DNA of 64,000 bases from Hahella sp. HNIBRBA332 (GTDB lineage Bacteria; Pseudomonadota; Gammaproteobacteria; Pseudomonadales; Oleiphilaceae): positions 3,658,001 through 3,722,000 of the forward strand of contig NZ_CP132203.1 of the NCBI RefSeq assembly GCF_030719035.1. The letters are read 5' to 3'. The position numbers and the translations under genes were made by a program. Shown in pieces: positions 8,466 through 17,181 of the stretch (position 1 is its first letter; the number at the start of each line of letters is the position of its first letter). The notes below the pieces were generated by a model, which saw only the letters and a program-made list of their open reading frames with translations, was not told where the DNA came from and did not search any database.

Positions 8466-10283
8466 ATGAAAATATTCTGGGAATTGCGGGGATTTTTCCT
8501 GCGCAACTGGCCGCCCTATCTCGCGGCGGTGATCATGCTAACGCTGGTGGCGCTGTTGTTAATGCTGCCGCCTCACCTGATCGGGACGCTGGTGGACCGC
8601 ATCGCGCAGCAGACGCTGGATGCAGATTATCTGATGCTCACGGTGGGCGAACTGCTGGGTCTGGCGGTGCTGATTTATATCTTCCGCGTGTTGTGGCGGA
8701 TTTTCCTGTTCGGCGCCTCCCATAAACTGGCGGCGGAGACCAGGCAGGACCTGTACCGGCACTGGACCACCATGTCGCCGCAGTACTTCCGCAAACACAC
8801 CACCGGCGATCTCATGGCCCACGCCACCAACGACGTCGAAGCCCTGCAGATGACCGCAGGCGAAGGCATTCTGGCTACTTTCGATGGCCTGCTGACCGGT
8901 GTCATCGTGCTGGCGGTGATGATGATCACCCTTAGCTGGGATCTTACCCTGGTTGCGCTGCTGCCCTGGCCGATCATGGCGATATTCATGTATCAGTTCG
9001 GCCGCAGCCTGCATACCGGATTTTCGGACGCGCAAGCCTCCTTTGGCGCGTTGACGGAGCTGAGTCAGGAGGCCATCTCCGGCATTCGCACCATTAAAGC
9101 CTACGGTCAGGAAGACGCCATGGCGCGACAGTTCGCAAACACGGCGGAAACCGCCACCCAGGCTTACATGAAAGTGGCCGCCACCGACGCCAAGTACGAG
9201 CCCACCATCGTACTGACCATCGGCGCGTCGTTCCTGTCCGCCGTCACCTACGGCGGCTGGCTGATTCACCAGCAGACGCTGACGTTGGGAGAACTCACCA
9301 GCTTCACCATGTACCTGGGCTACCTGATATGGCCCATGTTCGCGTTCGGCTGGATGCTGAACATCGCCGAGCGCGGTTCCGCCGCTTACGATCGCATCAA
9401 GCGTTTGCTGGCGGAAGCGCCGCAGATTCCTGATACCGGCGAGCTGACGTCCCTGCCGGATACGTCTCTGCAAGTGGCCATCAATGAATTTCATTACCCG
9501 GACCAGGAACCTGTTGCAGGGGACGCGGAACAAAACGCGGTTTCCATACAGGCGGCGCTGCGGAACATCCACTTTCATCTGGCGGCGGGAAAAACACTGG
9601 GAATAACCGGGCCGACCGGTTCCGGCAAAACCACCCTGATCAAACTTCTCCTGCGTCAGTACGCCTTGCCGCCGGGATCAGTGGCGTGGGGCGGCGAATC
9701 GGTGGAGCGCTATCAGCAGGCGGCGTTTCGCGCGCATATCGCCTATGTGCCTCAGGAGCCTTTCCTGTTCTCCACCACAGTGCAGGAGAACCTGTCCCTG
9801 GGACGGCCGGAAGCGAGCCGCGAGGAAATAGAACACGCCGCCGGACTGGCGGCCCTGCATGAAGACATAGAGCTGTTCCAACAAGGCTACGATACTGTCG
9901 TGGGCGAACGCGGCGTCACGCTGTCCGGCGGACAGAAGCAACGTCTGGCGCTGGCGCGGGCGCTGCTTATCGAGGCGCCAGTGTTGATCCTCGATGACGC
10001 GCTGTCCGCCGTGGATACCGGTACGGAAAATCGCATCCTGCAGCACCTGAAGGAAGGACGCCGCGACACCACGACCATCATTGTCTCGCATCGCCTGTCC
10101 GCCCTGCGCCACGCCGACAAAATACTGGTGCTGGATCAGGGCGAGATTCGGGAACAAGGCGATCACAGTGAACTGGTGGCGCAGGCCGGCTGGTACAGCC
10201 AGATTTATGAACTGCAGCAAATCGAGCAGGATCTGGACAGAGTTCAGCCGCAAGATACGGTCGTGAAACCAGTACAACCGTAA
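8466..10283 (+). CDS. Heterodimeric ABC exporter half, MdlA-like
   Basis: A 605-residue fused permease-ATPase. Six membrane segments lie in residues about 15-310 (ABC type I exporter domain). The nucleotide-binding domain follows (about 340-585) with Walker A GPTGSGKT, signature LSGGQ, Walker B VLILDDAL and switch His in VSHRLSAL. The residue after the Walker B Asp is Asp, not the catalytic Glu, as in the degenerate-site partner of heterodimeric exporters. The partner gene follows at once. The substrate is unknown; relatives export drugs, lipids or peptides. It probably shares a transcript with the DUF4112 gene. Confidence 0.9.
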   Translation: MKIFWELRGFFLRNWPPYLAAVIMLTLVALLLMLPPHLIGTLVDRIAQQTLDADYLMLTVGELLGLAVLIYIFRVLWRIFLFGASHKLAAETRQDLYRHWTTMSPQYFRKHTTGDLMAHATNDVEALQMTAGEGILATFDGLLTGVIVLAVMMITLSWDLTLVALLPWPIMAIFMYQFGRSLHTGFSDAQASFGALTELSQEAISGIRTIKAYGQEDAMARQFANTAETATQAYMKVAATDAKYEPTIVLTIGASFLSAVTYGGWLIHQQTLTLGELTSFTMYLGYLIWPMFAFGWMLNIAERGSAAYDRIKRLLAEAPQIPDTGELTSLPDTSLQVAINEFHYPDQEPVAGDAEQNAVSIQAALRNIHFHLAAGKTLGITGPTGSGKTTLIKLLLRQYALPPGSVAWGGESVERYQQAAFRAHIAYVPQEPFLFSTTVQENLSLGRPEASREEIEHAAGLAALHEDIELFQQGYDTVVGERGVTLSGGQKQRLALARALLIEAPVLILDDALSAVDTGTENRILQHLKEGRRDTTTIIVSHRLSALRHADKILVLDQGEIREQGDHSELVAQAGWYSQIYELQQIEQDLDRVQPQDTVVKPVQP

Positions 10284-10316
10284 AACACAGCGAAACGGCC
10301 AGGCGCAGGTTTACGG

Positions 10317-10351
10317 CAGTCGGTTATTGATTCGCAGCAGTTGGTTATTGA
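10317..10351. repeat. Short imperfect direct repeat between the two ABC exporter genes
   Basis: CAGTCGGTTATTGA (from 10316/10317) recurs as CAGTTGGTTATTGA about 20 bases later, followed by related AATAGACAAAT/AATAAACAAAG pieces. It fills the gap between the two exporter genes. It is one of four short tandem repeats in intergenic DNA of this window. Confidence 0.5.
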
Positions 10352-10395
10352 ATAGACAAATATCGAATAAACAAAGTACGGGGTTTGATAGGTTC

Positions 10396-12129
10396 ATGCA
10401 GTGGCGGGTGTTTAAACGGTTGTTAGCCGCCAGCGCGAGCTGGAAGAAGTTATGGATGGGCGGCTGCGCCATTCTCTTGCTGGCGACGGCGATGGATGTG
10501 TTGGGGCCTTACCTGATCAAGCATTTTATCGACGATTATCTGTCGCACGGACGTTACCTGGACTCAGGCTCGGTGCAACTGTTCGTGTTTTATGTGGCGT
10601 CGTTGCTGATCGGGTCGCTTGCGCATTACGGCGCGCCGTTGGTGTTCAGCCGCATCGCGCTGCAGGTGGTGGAGAAATTGCGTAAGGATGTATTCCAAAG
10701 CGTGCTGTCACGCCCGGTGTCCTATTTCGACAAGAGCGCCACCGGCGCACTGGTGTCCCGCCTGAGCAACGACACCGAGGCCATCAAAGAGCTGTTCCTG
10801 AATGTCATAGCCAATTTCATCACCAATGTGGTGCTGGTCACCGGTATCTTCATCATGATGGCCGTGCTCGACTTCCGCCTTATGCTGGTGTGTCTGGCGC
10901 TGATGCCGCTGGTGGTGGGCGCCATGGTGATGTATCAACGTCTCAGCACGCCCATGTTCCAGCGGGTGCGCGCGCTGCTCAGCGACATCAACGCGCAGTT
11001 GCACGAGTCCCTCAACGGCATGCCGATTATTCAGCTGCTGAATCAGCAAAAGCGTTTCAATGAGCGCTTTCGCGGCACGGTTCAGGAACACTTCCGCTGG
11101 CGGGTGAAGAACGTCAAATTGGATGGCTTGATGCTGCGCGCCCTGATTGACATGTTCTCCATGGCGACCCTCGCCTCCATCGTGTACTTCTTTGGCGCCC
11201 AGTCTCTACAGGAGGCGGTGGAGATCGGCGTATTGTACGCCTTTATCAGCTATCTGGGCCGCTTCGTCGAACCTTTGATCGAGCTGACCCAGCGTCTCAA
11301 CATCATGCAGCAGTCGCTGGTGGCAGGACAGCGGGTATTTGAGTTGTTGGATACGGAGCCGGAGCGCTACGACGGCGTCGGCCAGATCACGAATGGCCGC
11401 ATCAGCCTGCGCAATGTCAATTTCAGTTATAACGGGGAAACTCAGGTATTACAGGATGTGTCGCTGGATATTCCCGCCGGCGGCATGCTGGGCGTGGTCG
11501 GACGCACCGGCAGCGGCAAAAGTACGCTGATGCAATTGCTGATACGGTTTTATCCAGTCAAGCAGGGCGAAATCCTGATCGACAACCAGCCGCTCAACGC
11601 CATCTCCGCCGCCAGCCTGCGCCAGGATGTGTGTCTGGTGGAGCAGGAGCCGTTCCTGTTCCAGGGCTCACTAGCGGACAATCTGCGCCTGGACCGCCAC
11701 TACAGCGAGCAGGAGATGATCGACGCGCTGACCAAAGCCGGACTTCAAAGCATGCTGCAACGCCTGCCCCAGGGGCTGGCCACGCCTCTAGGCGAGCGCG
11801 GCGGAAGGTTGTCCAACGGCGAGCGTCATTTGGTGGCGCTGGCGCGAGCGTTACTGCGCAAGCCCAAAGTATTGATTCTCGACGAGGCCACCGCCACGGT
11901 GGACAGCGAAAGCGAAGCGTGGGTGCAGCAAGCGGTTAACCGGCTGCACGGCGAGGTGACGCTGATTGTCATCGCCCACCGACTGTCCACGATCCGTCAT
12001 GCAGACAAGATCATCGTCCTGCATCACGGCAAGCTGGTGGAGGAAGGCGACCATCGTCAACTGATGGCGTTGGAGGGGCTGTATCAACACCTGTACAGCA
12101 TTCAAACCGCGCACCTGCTCGCCGACTGA
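10396..12129 (+). CDS. Heterodimeric ABC exporter half, MdlB-like
   Basis: A 577-residue permease-ATPase with six membrane segments (about residues 20-300) and a C-terminal ATPase: Walker A GRTGSGKS, Walker B VLILDEA with the catalytic Glu intact, and IAHRLST. The signature motif is LSNGE instead of LSGGQ. Together with the Asp in the partner's Walker B, this fits one degenerate and one working ATP site in an asymmetric heterodimer. An upstream TTG (10327) extends the frame through repeat sequence. The ATG at 10396 begins the conserved part (MQWRVFKRLL) and is preferred. Confidence 0.9.
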   Translation: MQWRVFKRLLAASASWKKLWMGGCAILLLATAMDVLGPYLIKHFIDDYLSHGRYLDSGSVQLFVFYVASLLIGSLAHYGAPLVFSRIALQVVEKLRKDVFQSVLSRPVSYFDKSATGALVSRLSNDTEAIKELFLNVIANFITNVVLVTGIFIMMAVLDFRLMLVCLALMPLVVGAMVMYQRLSTPMFQRVRALLSDINAQLHESLNGMPIIQLLNQQKRFNERFRGTVQEHFRWRVKNVKLDGLMLRALIDMFSMATLASIVYFFGAQSLQEAVEIGVLYAFISYLGRFVEPLIELTQRLNIMQQSLVAGQRVFELLDTEPERYDGVGQITNGRISLRNVNFSYNGETQVLQDVSLDIPAGGMLGVVGRTGSGKSTLMQLLIRFYPVKQGEILIDNQPLNAISAASLRQDVCLVEQEPFLFQGSLADNLRLDRHYSEQEMIDALTKAGLQSMLQRLPQGLATPLGERGGRLSNGERHLVALARALLRKPKVLILDEATATVDSESEAWVQQAVNRLHGEVTLIVIAHRLSTIRHADKIIVLHHGKLVEEGDHRQLMALEGLYQHLYSIQTAHLLAD

Positions 12130-12212
12130 GGGCGGCGCGGTCTGACAAGCCGGTAATTCACGGCTAAGCTCTTAGGGACTGTCGACGACCAGGTATCGCC
12201 ACTGCAGCCCCT

Positions 12213-12692
12213 ATGCTTGAACTGAGAGTACTACTGCTCTTACTGATTGCTAATGGAGCCCCGGTGTTCGCCCGTTTTTTAATGGGCGATCGAGGCGGCC
12301 TTCCCATTGATTTCGGCGTCTGCTTCAAGGATGGCCGTCCCCTGCTCGGCCCCGCAAAAACCTGGCGGGGCCTCATCGCCGCGATTCTTATCAGCGGTCT
12401 CGCGGCTCCATTACTGGGCTTTTCCATTATGACCGGCTGCGCAGTCGCCCTGTTGGCGATGCTTGGGGACCTCTTCACCAGTTTCTGTAAACGCCGCTTC
12501 AATCTGACGCCCAGCAGTCGCGCGCCTTTTCTGGATCAGTTTCTGGAAACCGTATTGCCCCTCGCCGCCTACCAACACACGCTCGGCCTGTCGTTGCTGC
12601 AAATCGGGGTTATCTTTATCGCTTTTGTCGTGGTCAACTGGGGAATATCTCCCTTGCTGTTTCGCCTCGGCGTGCGCAAAAAACCTTATTGA
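12213..12692 (+). CDS. CDP-archaeol synthase-like (DUF46/CarS family) membrane protein
   Basis: A 159-residue polytopic membrane protein with about four hydrophobic segments. It carries family motifs: NGAPVFARFLMGDRGGLPID, GPAKTWRGL, the LGDLFTSFCKRRF segment with its Asp, and APFLDQFLET. In archaea CarS makes CDP-archaeol from CTP and archaetidic-acid precursors. Bacterial homologues are common in proteobacteria, where their substrate is not established, though cytidylyl transfer to a lipid phosphate is plausible. It stands alone between the exporter genes and a tandem repeat. Confidence 0.83.
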   Translation: MLELRVLLLLLIANGAPVFARFLMGDRGGLPIDFGVCFKDGRPLLGPAKTWRGLIAAILISGLAAPLLGFSIMTGCAVALLAMLGDLFTSFCKRRFNLTPSSRAPFLDQFLETVLPLAAYQHTLGLSLLQIGVIFIAFVVVNWGISPLLFRLGVRKKPY

Positions 12693-12758
12693 GTCTTAGA
12701 TTGTTGGCGCAGCGGCGAAGCCAGAAAGGCAACAGGCGCCGGCTGGCAGCTATTGGTC

Positions 12759-12802
12759 AGGTAGTTGTTGATTAGGTAGTTGTTGATTAGGCAGTAGTGA
12801 TT
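12759..12802. repeat. 15-bp tandem repeat, about three copies
   Basis: AGGTAGTTGTTGATT occurs at 12759-12773 and 12774-12788. A decayed third copy (AGGCAGTAGTGATT) lies at 12789-12802. The repeat sits between the convergent ends of the CDP-archaeol-synthase-like gene and the helical protein gene, so it is probably not a promoter element. Confidence 0.8.
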
Positions 12803-12815
12803 AGAGTCGGAAAGC

Positions 12816-13244
12816 CTATTCACAGCAGGCCAACAGCAACGCGCTGATTTCCCTTCTCAATTCCAGATCGTTGGTAGACTGCGCCAGTTTGTCGGCCTCT
12901 ACCAGCAGCTCGCGAGCGGCGTCGCGTTCGCCGTCATCATACAGCCTATTAGCCATGGCGAAAGTAATGGAGGCGGAATAGTCGACCAGGTTTTTCTCGT
13001 TGGCGTATCGAAGCGCCTTGCGGTAGATCTTTAACGCCAGATTGAGGTCACAGGTAAAGTCCGCTAACGCCTCCCACTGGAAGGGATGATTGCGAGGGGT
13101 AAATTCGTTGTTTTCACACAGCGTTCGCAGCGCCTGATAATTGCGCCATATCGCTTTGGTGTCGCCTTCCGCCGAGGCGTTGACGATATCCACCGCCAAC
13201 TGGTGTATCTCGTCGAAAAAAGGCAGGGCGATTCTGGAAGACAT
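12816..13244 (-). CDS. Hypothetical helical (TPR-like) protein
   Basis: A 142-residue soluble protein made of amphipathic helices in a tetratricopeptide-like rhythm. Examples are NYQALRTLCENNEF, LNLALKIYRKALRYANEKN, YSASITFAMANRLYDDGERD and ARELLVEADKLAQ. No catalytic motif, signal peptide or membrane segment is visible. It may be a protein-interaction module. It lies 71 bases downstream of a 64-codon gene on the same strand and may share its transcript. I do not recognise a named family. Confidence 0.65.
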   Translation of the reverse strand: MSSRIALPFFDEIHQLAVDIVNASAEGDTKAIWRNYQALRTLCENNEFTPRNHPFQWEALADFTCDLNLALKIYRKALRYANEKNLVDYSASITFAMANRLYDDGERDAARELLVEADKLAQSTNDLELRREISALLLACCE

Positions 13245-13315
13245 AGGCGGGCTTCATCAGATAGCGGGGAAACCCGCGGGAACCATAACCCGCAGGTTTC
13301 CGGTGGGTGAAGTAG

Positions 13316-13510
13316 TCATGCTCCCCGCGCTCGTATGCGACGGAGAGTATAGCGCCGATCACGACTGTAGTGTTCGGCCAACTCCAGATCGTTATCGCCG
13401 GGCGCCCGGGATTGTTCCAGCAGACGCTCCAGTTCTCCACTTTGCTCCAGTTGCTCGATGTACTCCTTCATCAGCTTAACGACATTCTGCGTTCTCTGAG
13501 TGTCCGCCAT
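13316..13510 (-). CDS. Small hypothetical protein
   Basis: A 64-residue charged protein with a predicted long N-terminal helix (NVVKLMKEYIEQLEQSGELERLL) and an Arg-rich tail (RDRRYTLRRIRARG). AGGAGA upstream of the ATG (complement of 13518-13523) supports translation. It is followed by the TPR-like gene on the same strand. No family recognised. It could be a small adaptor for its neighbour, which is only a guess from proximity. Confidence 0.5.
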   Translation of the reverse strand: MADTQRTQNVVKLMKEYIEQLEQSGELERLLEQSRAPGDNDLELAEHYSRDRRYTLRRIRARGA

Positions 13511-13945
13511 AGCAGTCTCCTTTTCTATTTATTTCTTATAAGGTCCTGTCCCACGTACATCCAGGGACGTCCTGAGCACTGATTACAGCGAGAAATGCAC
13601 TGGGGAGTTGTTACAGTCCCCATACTTAATATGTAGAAGATTAAACCGGCGGACGCAAGTCGCAATTTTTGCTCTGAAAGGGTGAACTACGTTAATTTAC
13701 GCGGCAAAACAGCCGATTGTAGAGGCTTTTTGATAACGAAAATAATTAGGCGCCGATTGAAGGAAACGGTAGCTCTAGGGGATGAACTCCAGAGGCGGAA
13801 TAGAGAGATCAGACACCCTGGCGATCCGCCTGTTCGCCGAGTTTTCAGGGGCGCAACCCTGGATCTCTCCCAACTTACTCTCCTTAAACACCGCGCCTGC
13901 GGAGACATTGAAATAATAGTGGAAATGGATTCTATTTTTTTTACG
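13511..13945. other. Intergenic region with a possible structured RNA element
   Basis: This 435-base gap lies between two minus-strand genes. Bases 13803-13869 can fold into a three-way junction. The outer stem is GAGAGATC/GATCTCTC (13803-13810 with 13862-13869). Inside are hairpins GGCGA/TCGCC (13820-13824, 13834-13838) and CAGGG/CCCTG (13846-13850, 13857-13861). No known riboswitch consensus was recognised. The rest shows no gene. Confidence 0.4.
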
Positions 13946-14698
13946 TCAGAGAGTTCTGACGTAGCTGGACCAGCCAGCTTCGGTTTTGACGCCGATAACC
14001 AGCGCTGCGCCGGTTTGCGGTCCCTGGGCCAGCAGGTCGCCGCTGGGGCTCCATACCGCGCTTTTGCCGATAGGCTCCCAGCCGCCGGAGGGGCCGCTGA
14101 AGTTGGCCATGATCACCCACATGCCATGGGTGTGTGCGTAATCCTGTAATTTGGCGGTGTCTTCGGCGTATCCGCCAGCGGTAATCAGAACCGAACTCAA
14201 ATAAGCGGCGGCGCCGGCGGCGGCCGTGTTGCGGGCGTGAGTAGCGACGCCGGTATCCGCACAGATAGCCAGCCCTAAGGCAACGCCTTGAAGTTCAAAC
14301 ACCTTTTCGCTGGCGCCTGGCGCGAAATGCTGATCTTCTCCAGGATGTAAGTGCATTTTGCTGTAGTGAAACACAGGCGCATCCGGGCTGATGACAAAGA
14401 GTCCGATTTGAGGCTTGCCTTCCCCTTCTTGCACCGGCGCGCCGACCATCAGCGTCACGCCCTGCTCTCGCGCCGCCGCCTGAAACGGCGCCAAACGAGG
14501 GTCCGCATCAGTGAACGCTAACTCCCTCGCCAGATCCGGCTCATATCCCGTCAGAGAAAGCTCAGGAAAAATGACCACATTCGCGCCTTCCGCGGCGGCG
14601 GCCGCAATCAGTTGCAGATGTCTCCGCGTATTTTCCTCAACATCCCCACGCACCGGGCCAAACTGCGCCGCGGCTATTTTGAAATCGCCTTGCATCAT
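13946..14698 (-). CDS. Carbon-nitrogen hydrolase (nitrilase superfamily)
   Basis: A 250-residue nitrilase-fold amidohydrolase. The Glu-Lys-Cys triad is visible in FPELSLTG (Glu), HYSKMHLH (Lys) and AICADTGV (Cys, nucleophile). Members hydrolyse or condense amide or nitrile bonds. The substrate here is unknown. AAGGAACCT precedes two adjacent ATGs at 14698 and 14695, so the upstream extension to 14755 is not needed. It lies 85 bases downstream of azlD on the same strand and might be transcribed with azlCD, but no pathway link is evident. Confidence 0.87.
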   Translation of the reverse strand: MMQGDFKIAAAQFGPVRGDVEENTRRHLQLIAAAAAEGANVVIFPELSLTGYEPDLARELAFTDADPRLAPFQAAAREQGVTLMVGAPVQEGEGKPQIGLFVISPDAPVFHYSKMHLHPGEDQHFAPGASEKVFELQGVALGLAICADTGVATHARNTAAAGAAAYLSSVLITAGGYAEDTAKLQDYAHTHGMWVIMANFSGPSGGWEPIGKSAVWSPSGDLLAQGPQTGAALVIGVKTEAGWSSYVRTL

Positions 14699-14783
14699 AG
14701 GTTCCTTGATAAATTGCACGTGCCTGTCAGTCATTGCGCAGCCCCGACGCAGCAACGTCTCACGCCGGGGCTGAATGGGCTGG

Positions 14784-15098
14784 CTACAGCATTTTCAGAA
14801 GCACAAAAACGGCCACGCCCAACGAGCTGGACAGTATAAGCCGTTTAGTAAACAACATAAGCGCAAATGTGGCCACTGACGCTAAAAAATAGGGATGCGT
14901 CAGCAGGCTCAGCGACACTTCTTTCTCCACGAAGACCACCGCCGGCGCCACAAGCGCCGCAATCACCGCCGCCGGCGTCATGCGGAGAATGTTTTCCACT
15001 TTGGGGGGCAAGGGTTTTCCCGCCCAGACCACCCAGGGCAGATAACGGGGAAGAAACGCACACACTGCGATTAATGCAATCAGAATATAAATATCCAT
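14784..15098 (-). CDS. azlD: AzlD family branched-chain amino acid export subunit
   Basis: A 104-residue integral membrane protein with about four helices and the AzlD pattern: a start like MDIYILIALIAVCAFLPRYL, then ENILRMTPAAVIAALVAP. AzlD works with AzlC to export branched-chain or other hydrophobic amino acids. AAGGA lies eight bases before the ATG at 15098. The azlC stop is one base upstream, so the pair is translationally coupled. Confidence 0.88.
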   Translation of the reverse strand: MDIYILIALIAVCAFLPRYLPWVVWAGKPLPPKVENILRMTPAAVIAALVAPAVVFVEKEVSLSLLTHPYFLASVATFALMLFTKRLILSSSLGVAVFVLLKML

Positions 15099-15099
15099 C

Positions 15100-15888
15100 T
15101 CAGCTTTCCTTAACCTCTTCCACAACCACTACCGCGTTTTTCGCCGGAACCCATCGACCGTACAACACGCCGGCGGCGACGCCAGCCACCGTCCCCAGAA
15201 TCGTCCCCAGTCCGTATGGCGCGTGATGCGCCAGTATCGCCGTCAGGCCTGCAACCGACACAATGCAGTAGGCTTTTCTATCCACCAGACAGGACGCCAG
15301 CATGGCGACAAACAACGCAGTCATCGGGAAGTCAACGCCAGACCCCGCCCACTCAAGCAGCGCAGAGCCGACCAGAATGCCGACCACGGTGGCCACCGTC
15401 CAGGCGCCATAAATGGAAAACGATCCCCCGAGATAAAACCACTGGCGAGCTGTCACCGGCGCGTTTTTATCTTTGAATTTCTCAACGAAGATGAAGAACA
15501 GCGCATCAATCAGGCCAAATCCCATCACCAGTTTCCACCCGGGGGAAATATCATTGACTTTGTCCCGCAACACGATGCTGTAAATCATCATACGCAGGCT
15601 CAATGTGAGCACCGTCAGCAGAACCACGGTCCAGCTCGCTGACTCCTGCAGCATCATGTAGACGACAAACTGAATGGTTCCCGAGTTCGCCAGCATCGCC
15701 AGCAGCAACGTCTGCAAACCCGTCAGTCCACTGGTGACGCCCAACGCCCCGGCGATCATCGCCATCGGGATGGCGGAGAGAATAAACGGGGACATGGCTT
15801 TCACGCCGTCCAGGAAGTGCTTCTGTCTTAATTCCGAGTTTAATGGCTGTCCGGAGCTGTCGTCCGGTTTTGCGGCCACACTTTCCAT
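15100..15888 (-). CDS. azlC: AzlC family amino acid exporter large subunit
   Basis: A 262-residue polytopic membrane protein of the AzlC family: HFLDGVKAMSPFILSAIPM at the start, SGLTGLQTLLLAMLANSG, then five or more further helices. With AzlD it forms an exporter for hydrophobic amino acids. The frame opens upstream at TTG 15921, but GGAG nine bases before the ATG at 15888 favours that start. It lies 55 bases downstream of the ATP-grasp gene, and with azlD it may export a product or precursor of the neighbouring biosynthetic genes. That role is inferred from position only. Confidence 0.85.
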   Translation of the reverse strand: MESVAAKPDDSSGQPLNSELRQKHFLDGVKAMSPFILSAIPMAMIAGALGVTSGLTGLQTLLLAMLANSGTIQFVVYMMLQESASWTVVLLTVLTLSLRMMIYSIVLRDKVNDISPGWKLVMGFGLIDALFFIFVEKFKDKNAPVTARQWFYLGGSFSIYGAWTVATVVGILVGSALLEWAGSGVDFPMTALFVAMLASCLVDRKAYCIVSVAGLTAILAHHAPYGLGTILGTVAGVAAGVLYGRWVPAKNAVVVVEEVKES

Positions 15889-15943
15889 ACTAAAGGACTC
15901 CATCACTGCAAAGTTTTTCAAGGCTGGACATAACGCCGCCGCT

Positions 15944-17137
15944 TCAATCTACGGTCACGACAGGAGTGAACAGCTTCAGGTGCTCATCCCGGCTTTGCGG
16001 GCTGTCCGACTCAAAGATCATCCAGCCGATCCGGTCATAGAATCCCGTGCTGGATTTGATCTTGTCGCCGATGCGAGCGTCTTGCTTTTGCTTAAGCACA
16101 TTCACACTGCTTTCGAACTGAACCGGAAATGCAAAGGCCTGCAGCTCGCCTTCCTGCGCCATGACAAACTCAATGCTGACCAGACGATCATGGGCTTCGA
16201 CCGGCGCCGGCATGGTTTTATCCGCCAGGAAATTAAACTGATCCGCGAACACTTCCGCGCCGGTGCTGAAATGGATCAGGTCCGTGATGAAGTCGCCGCC
16301 GAAGCGAGAGTGCAGCTCTATGATTTCTATCTTGTCGCCGTCCACTTTGAACTCAACATGGAAGGGACAGTTGCGCATGCTCAGCGCCTCAAACACCTGC
16401 TGAAAATAATCAGCGAAAGTTTCCAGGTGCGGATGGCGGGTGTAGAAAGTGTGGCCGGTTTCGACAAAATACGGGGCGTCCGTCGTACGCTTTTCCGTCA
16501 AACCGTAATAGTAGACCTGGCCATCAAAGACCTGCCCTTCCACGCTGAACTCTTTACCGCCGATATAACTTTCCACGGTAAGCTCGGTTTTATCGCCCCC
16601 GTACGGATGGCTGCGAACGCGCTCCAGATAGCCTTCCACTTCGGGATAGGAAGACAACAGCTGCACGCAGATGCTTCCCCCCAATCGCACCGGTTTGACG
16701 ACCACCGGAAACTCGACGGAGAGCAATGCTTCCCCCAGCTCGGCGACCGTGGTTTTGAATGACTGAACCGCCGACAACCCTTTTTCCACCAGGGTGTGGC
16801 GCATCAGGCTTTTATCAATGCTGAACAGCTCCACGTCCTCGCTGTGCCCTGCAAAGCCGAAGTGCTTGCGCACCTTGGCGGCGATGGTGAGTCCGGCTTC
16901 AGCGGTGGAAATGACCTGAGTGCAGGCTTCCGCCTCCACAAGCTTGATCACGGCGTCCACATCGGAGGGGGAACAGGCCACAGGCTTGGCGTTTTGCGGC
17001 CACCAGTCGGCGGGAATGCGGTCAATGCGTTCCTGCATGTCGATAAACACAAACTCGTGCGCACAGTTTCCAGCCTGGCTGAGAATGGACTGCGCAACGT
17101 CCAGGTTAAACGGCAATGGCAATATGGCCAGTTTCAT
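15944..17137 (-). CDS. ATP-grasp domain ligase
   Basis: A 397-residue protein of the ATP-grasp superfamily, resembling carboxylate-amine ligases such as amino acid (dipeptide) ligases. The N-terminal third is a Rossmann-like preATP-grasp domain. The core shows VVVKPVRLGGSICV (ATP-binding loop), VESYIGGKEFSVEG, then FHVEFKVDGDKIEIIELHSR with Glu and Asn/Arg-type metal positions in IIELHSRFGGD. It probably joins a carboxylate to an amine through an acyl-phosphate. It follows the NRPS operon but is separated from it by a terminator, and AAGGA seven bases before the ATG gives its own ribosome site. It could tailor the NRPS product or supply a dipeptide. Confidence 0.85.
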   Translation of the reverse strand: MKLAILPLPFNLDVAQSILSQAGNCAHEFVFIDMQERIDRIPADWWPQNAKPVACSPSDVDAVIKLVEAEACTQVISTAEAGLTIAAKVRKHFGFAGHSEDVELFSIDKSLMRHTLVEKGLSAVQSFKTTVAELGEALLSVEFPVVVKPVRLGGSICVQLLSSYPEVEGYLERVRSHPYGGDKTELTVESYIGGKEFSVEGQVFDGQVYYYGLTEKRTTDAPYFVETGHTFYTRHPHLETFADYFQQVFEALSMRNCPFHVEFKVDGDKIEIIELHSRFGGDFITDLIHFSTGAEVFADQFNFLADKTMPAPVEAHDRLVSIEFVMAQEGELQAFAFPVQFESSVNVLKQKQDARIGDKIKSSTGFYDRIGWMIFESDSPQSRDEHLKLFTPVVTVD

Positions 17138-17181
17138 GTCTGATCCTTGATTTCATGTGTTGTTATTAATACGCAAGTCGC

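Noticed and set aside
13943..13962. Perfect hairpin ACGTCAGA/TCTGACGT next to a T-run
   Set aside because: The T-run lies on the wrong side for the minus-strand hydrolase gene (it would be an A-run in the RNA), so it is not a standard terminator.
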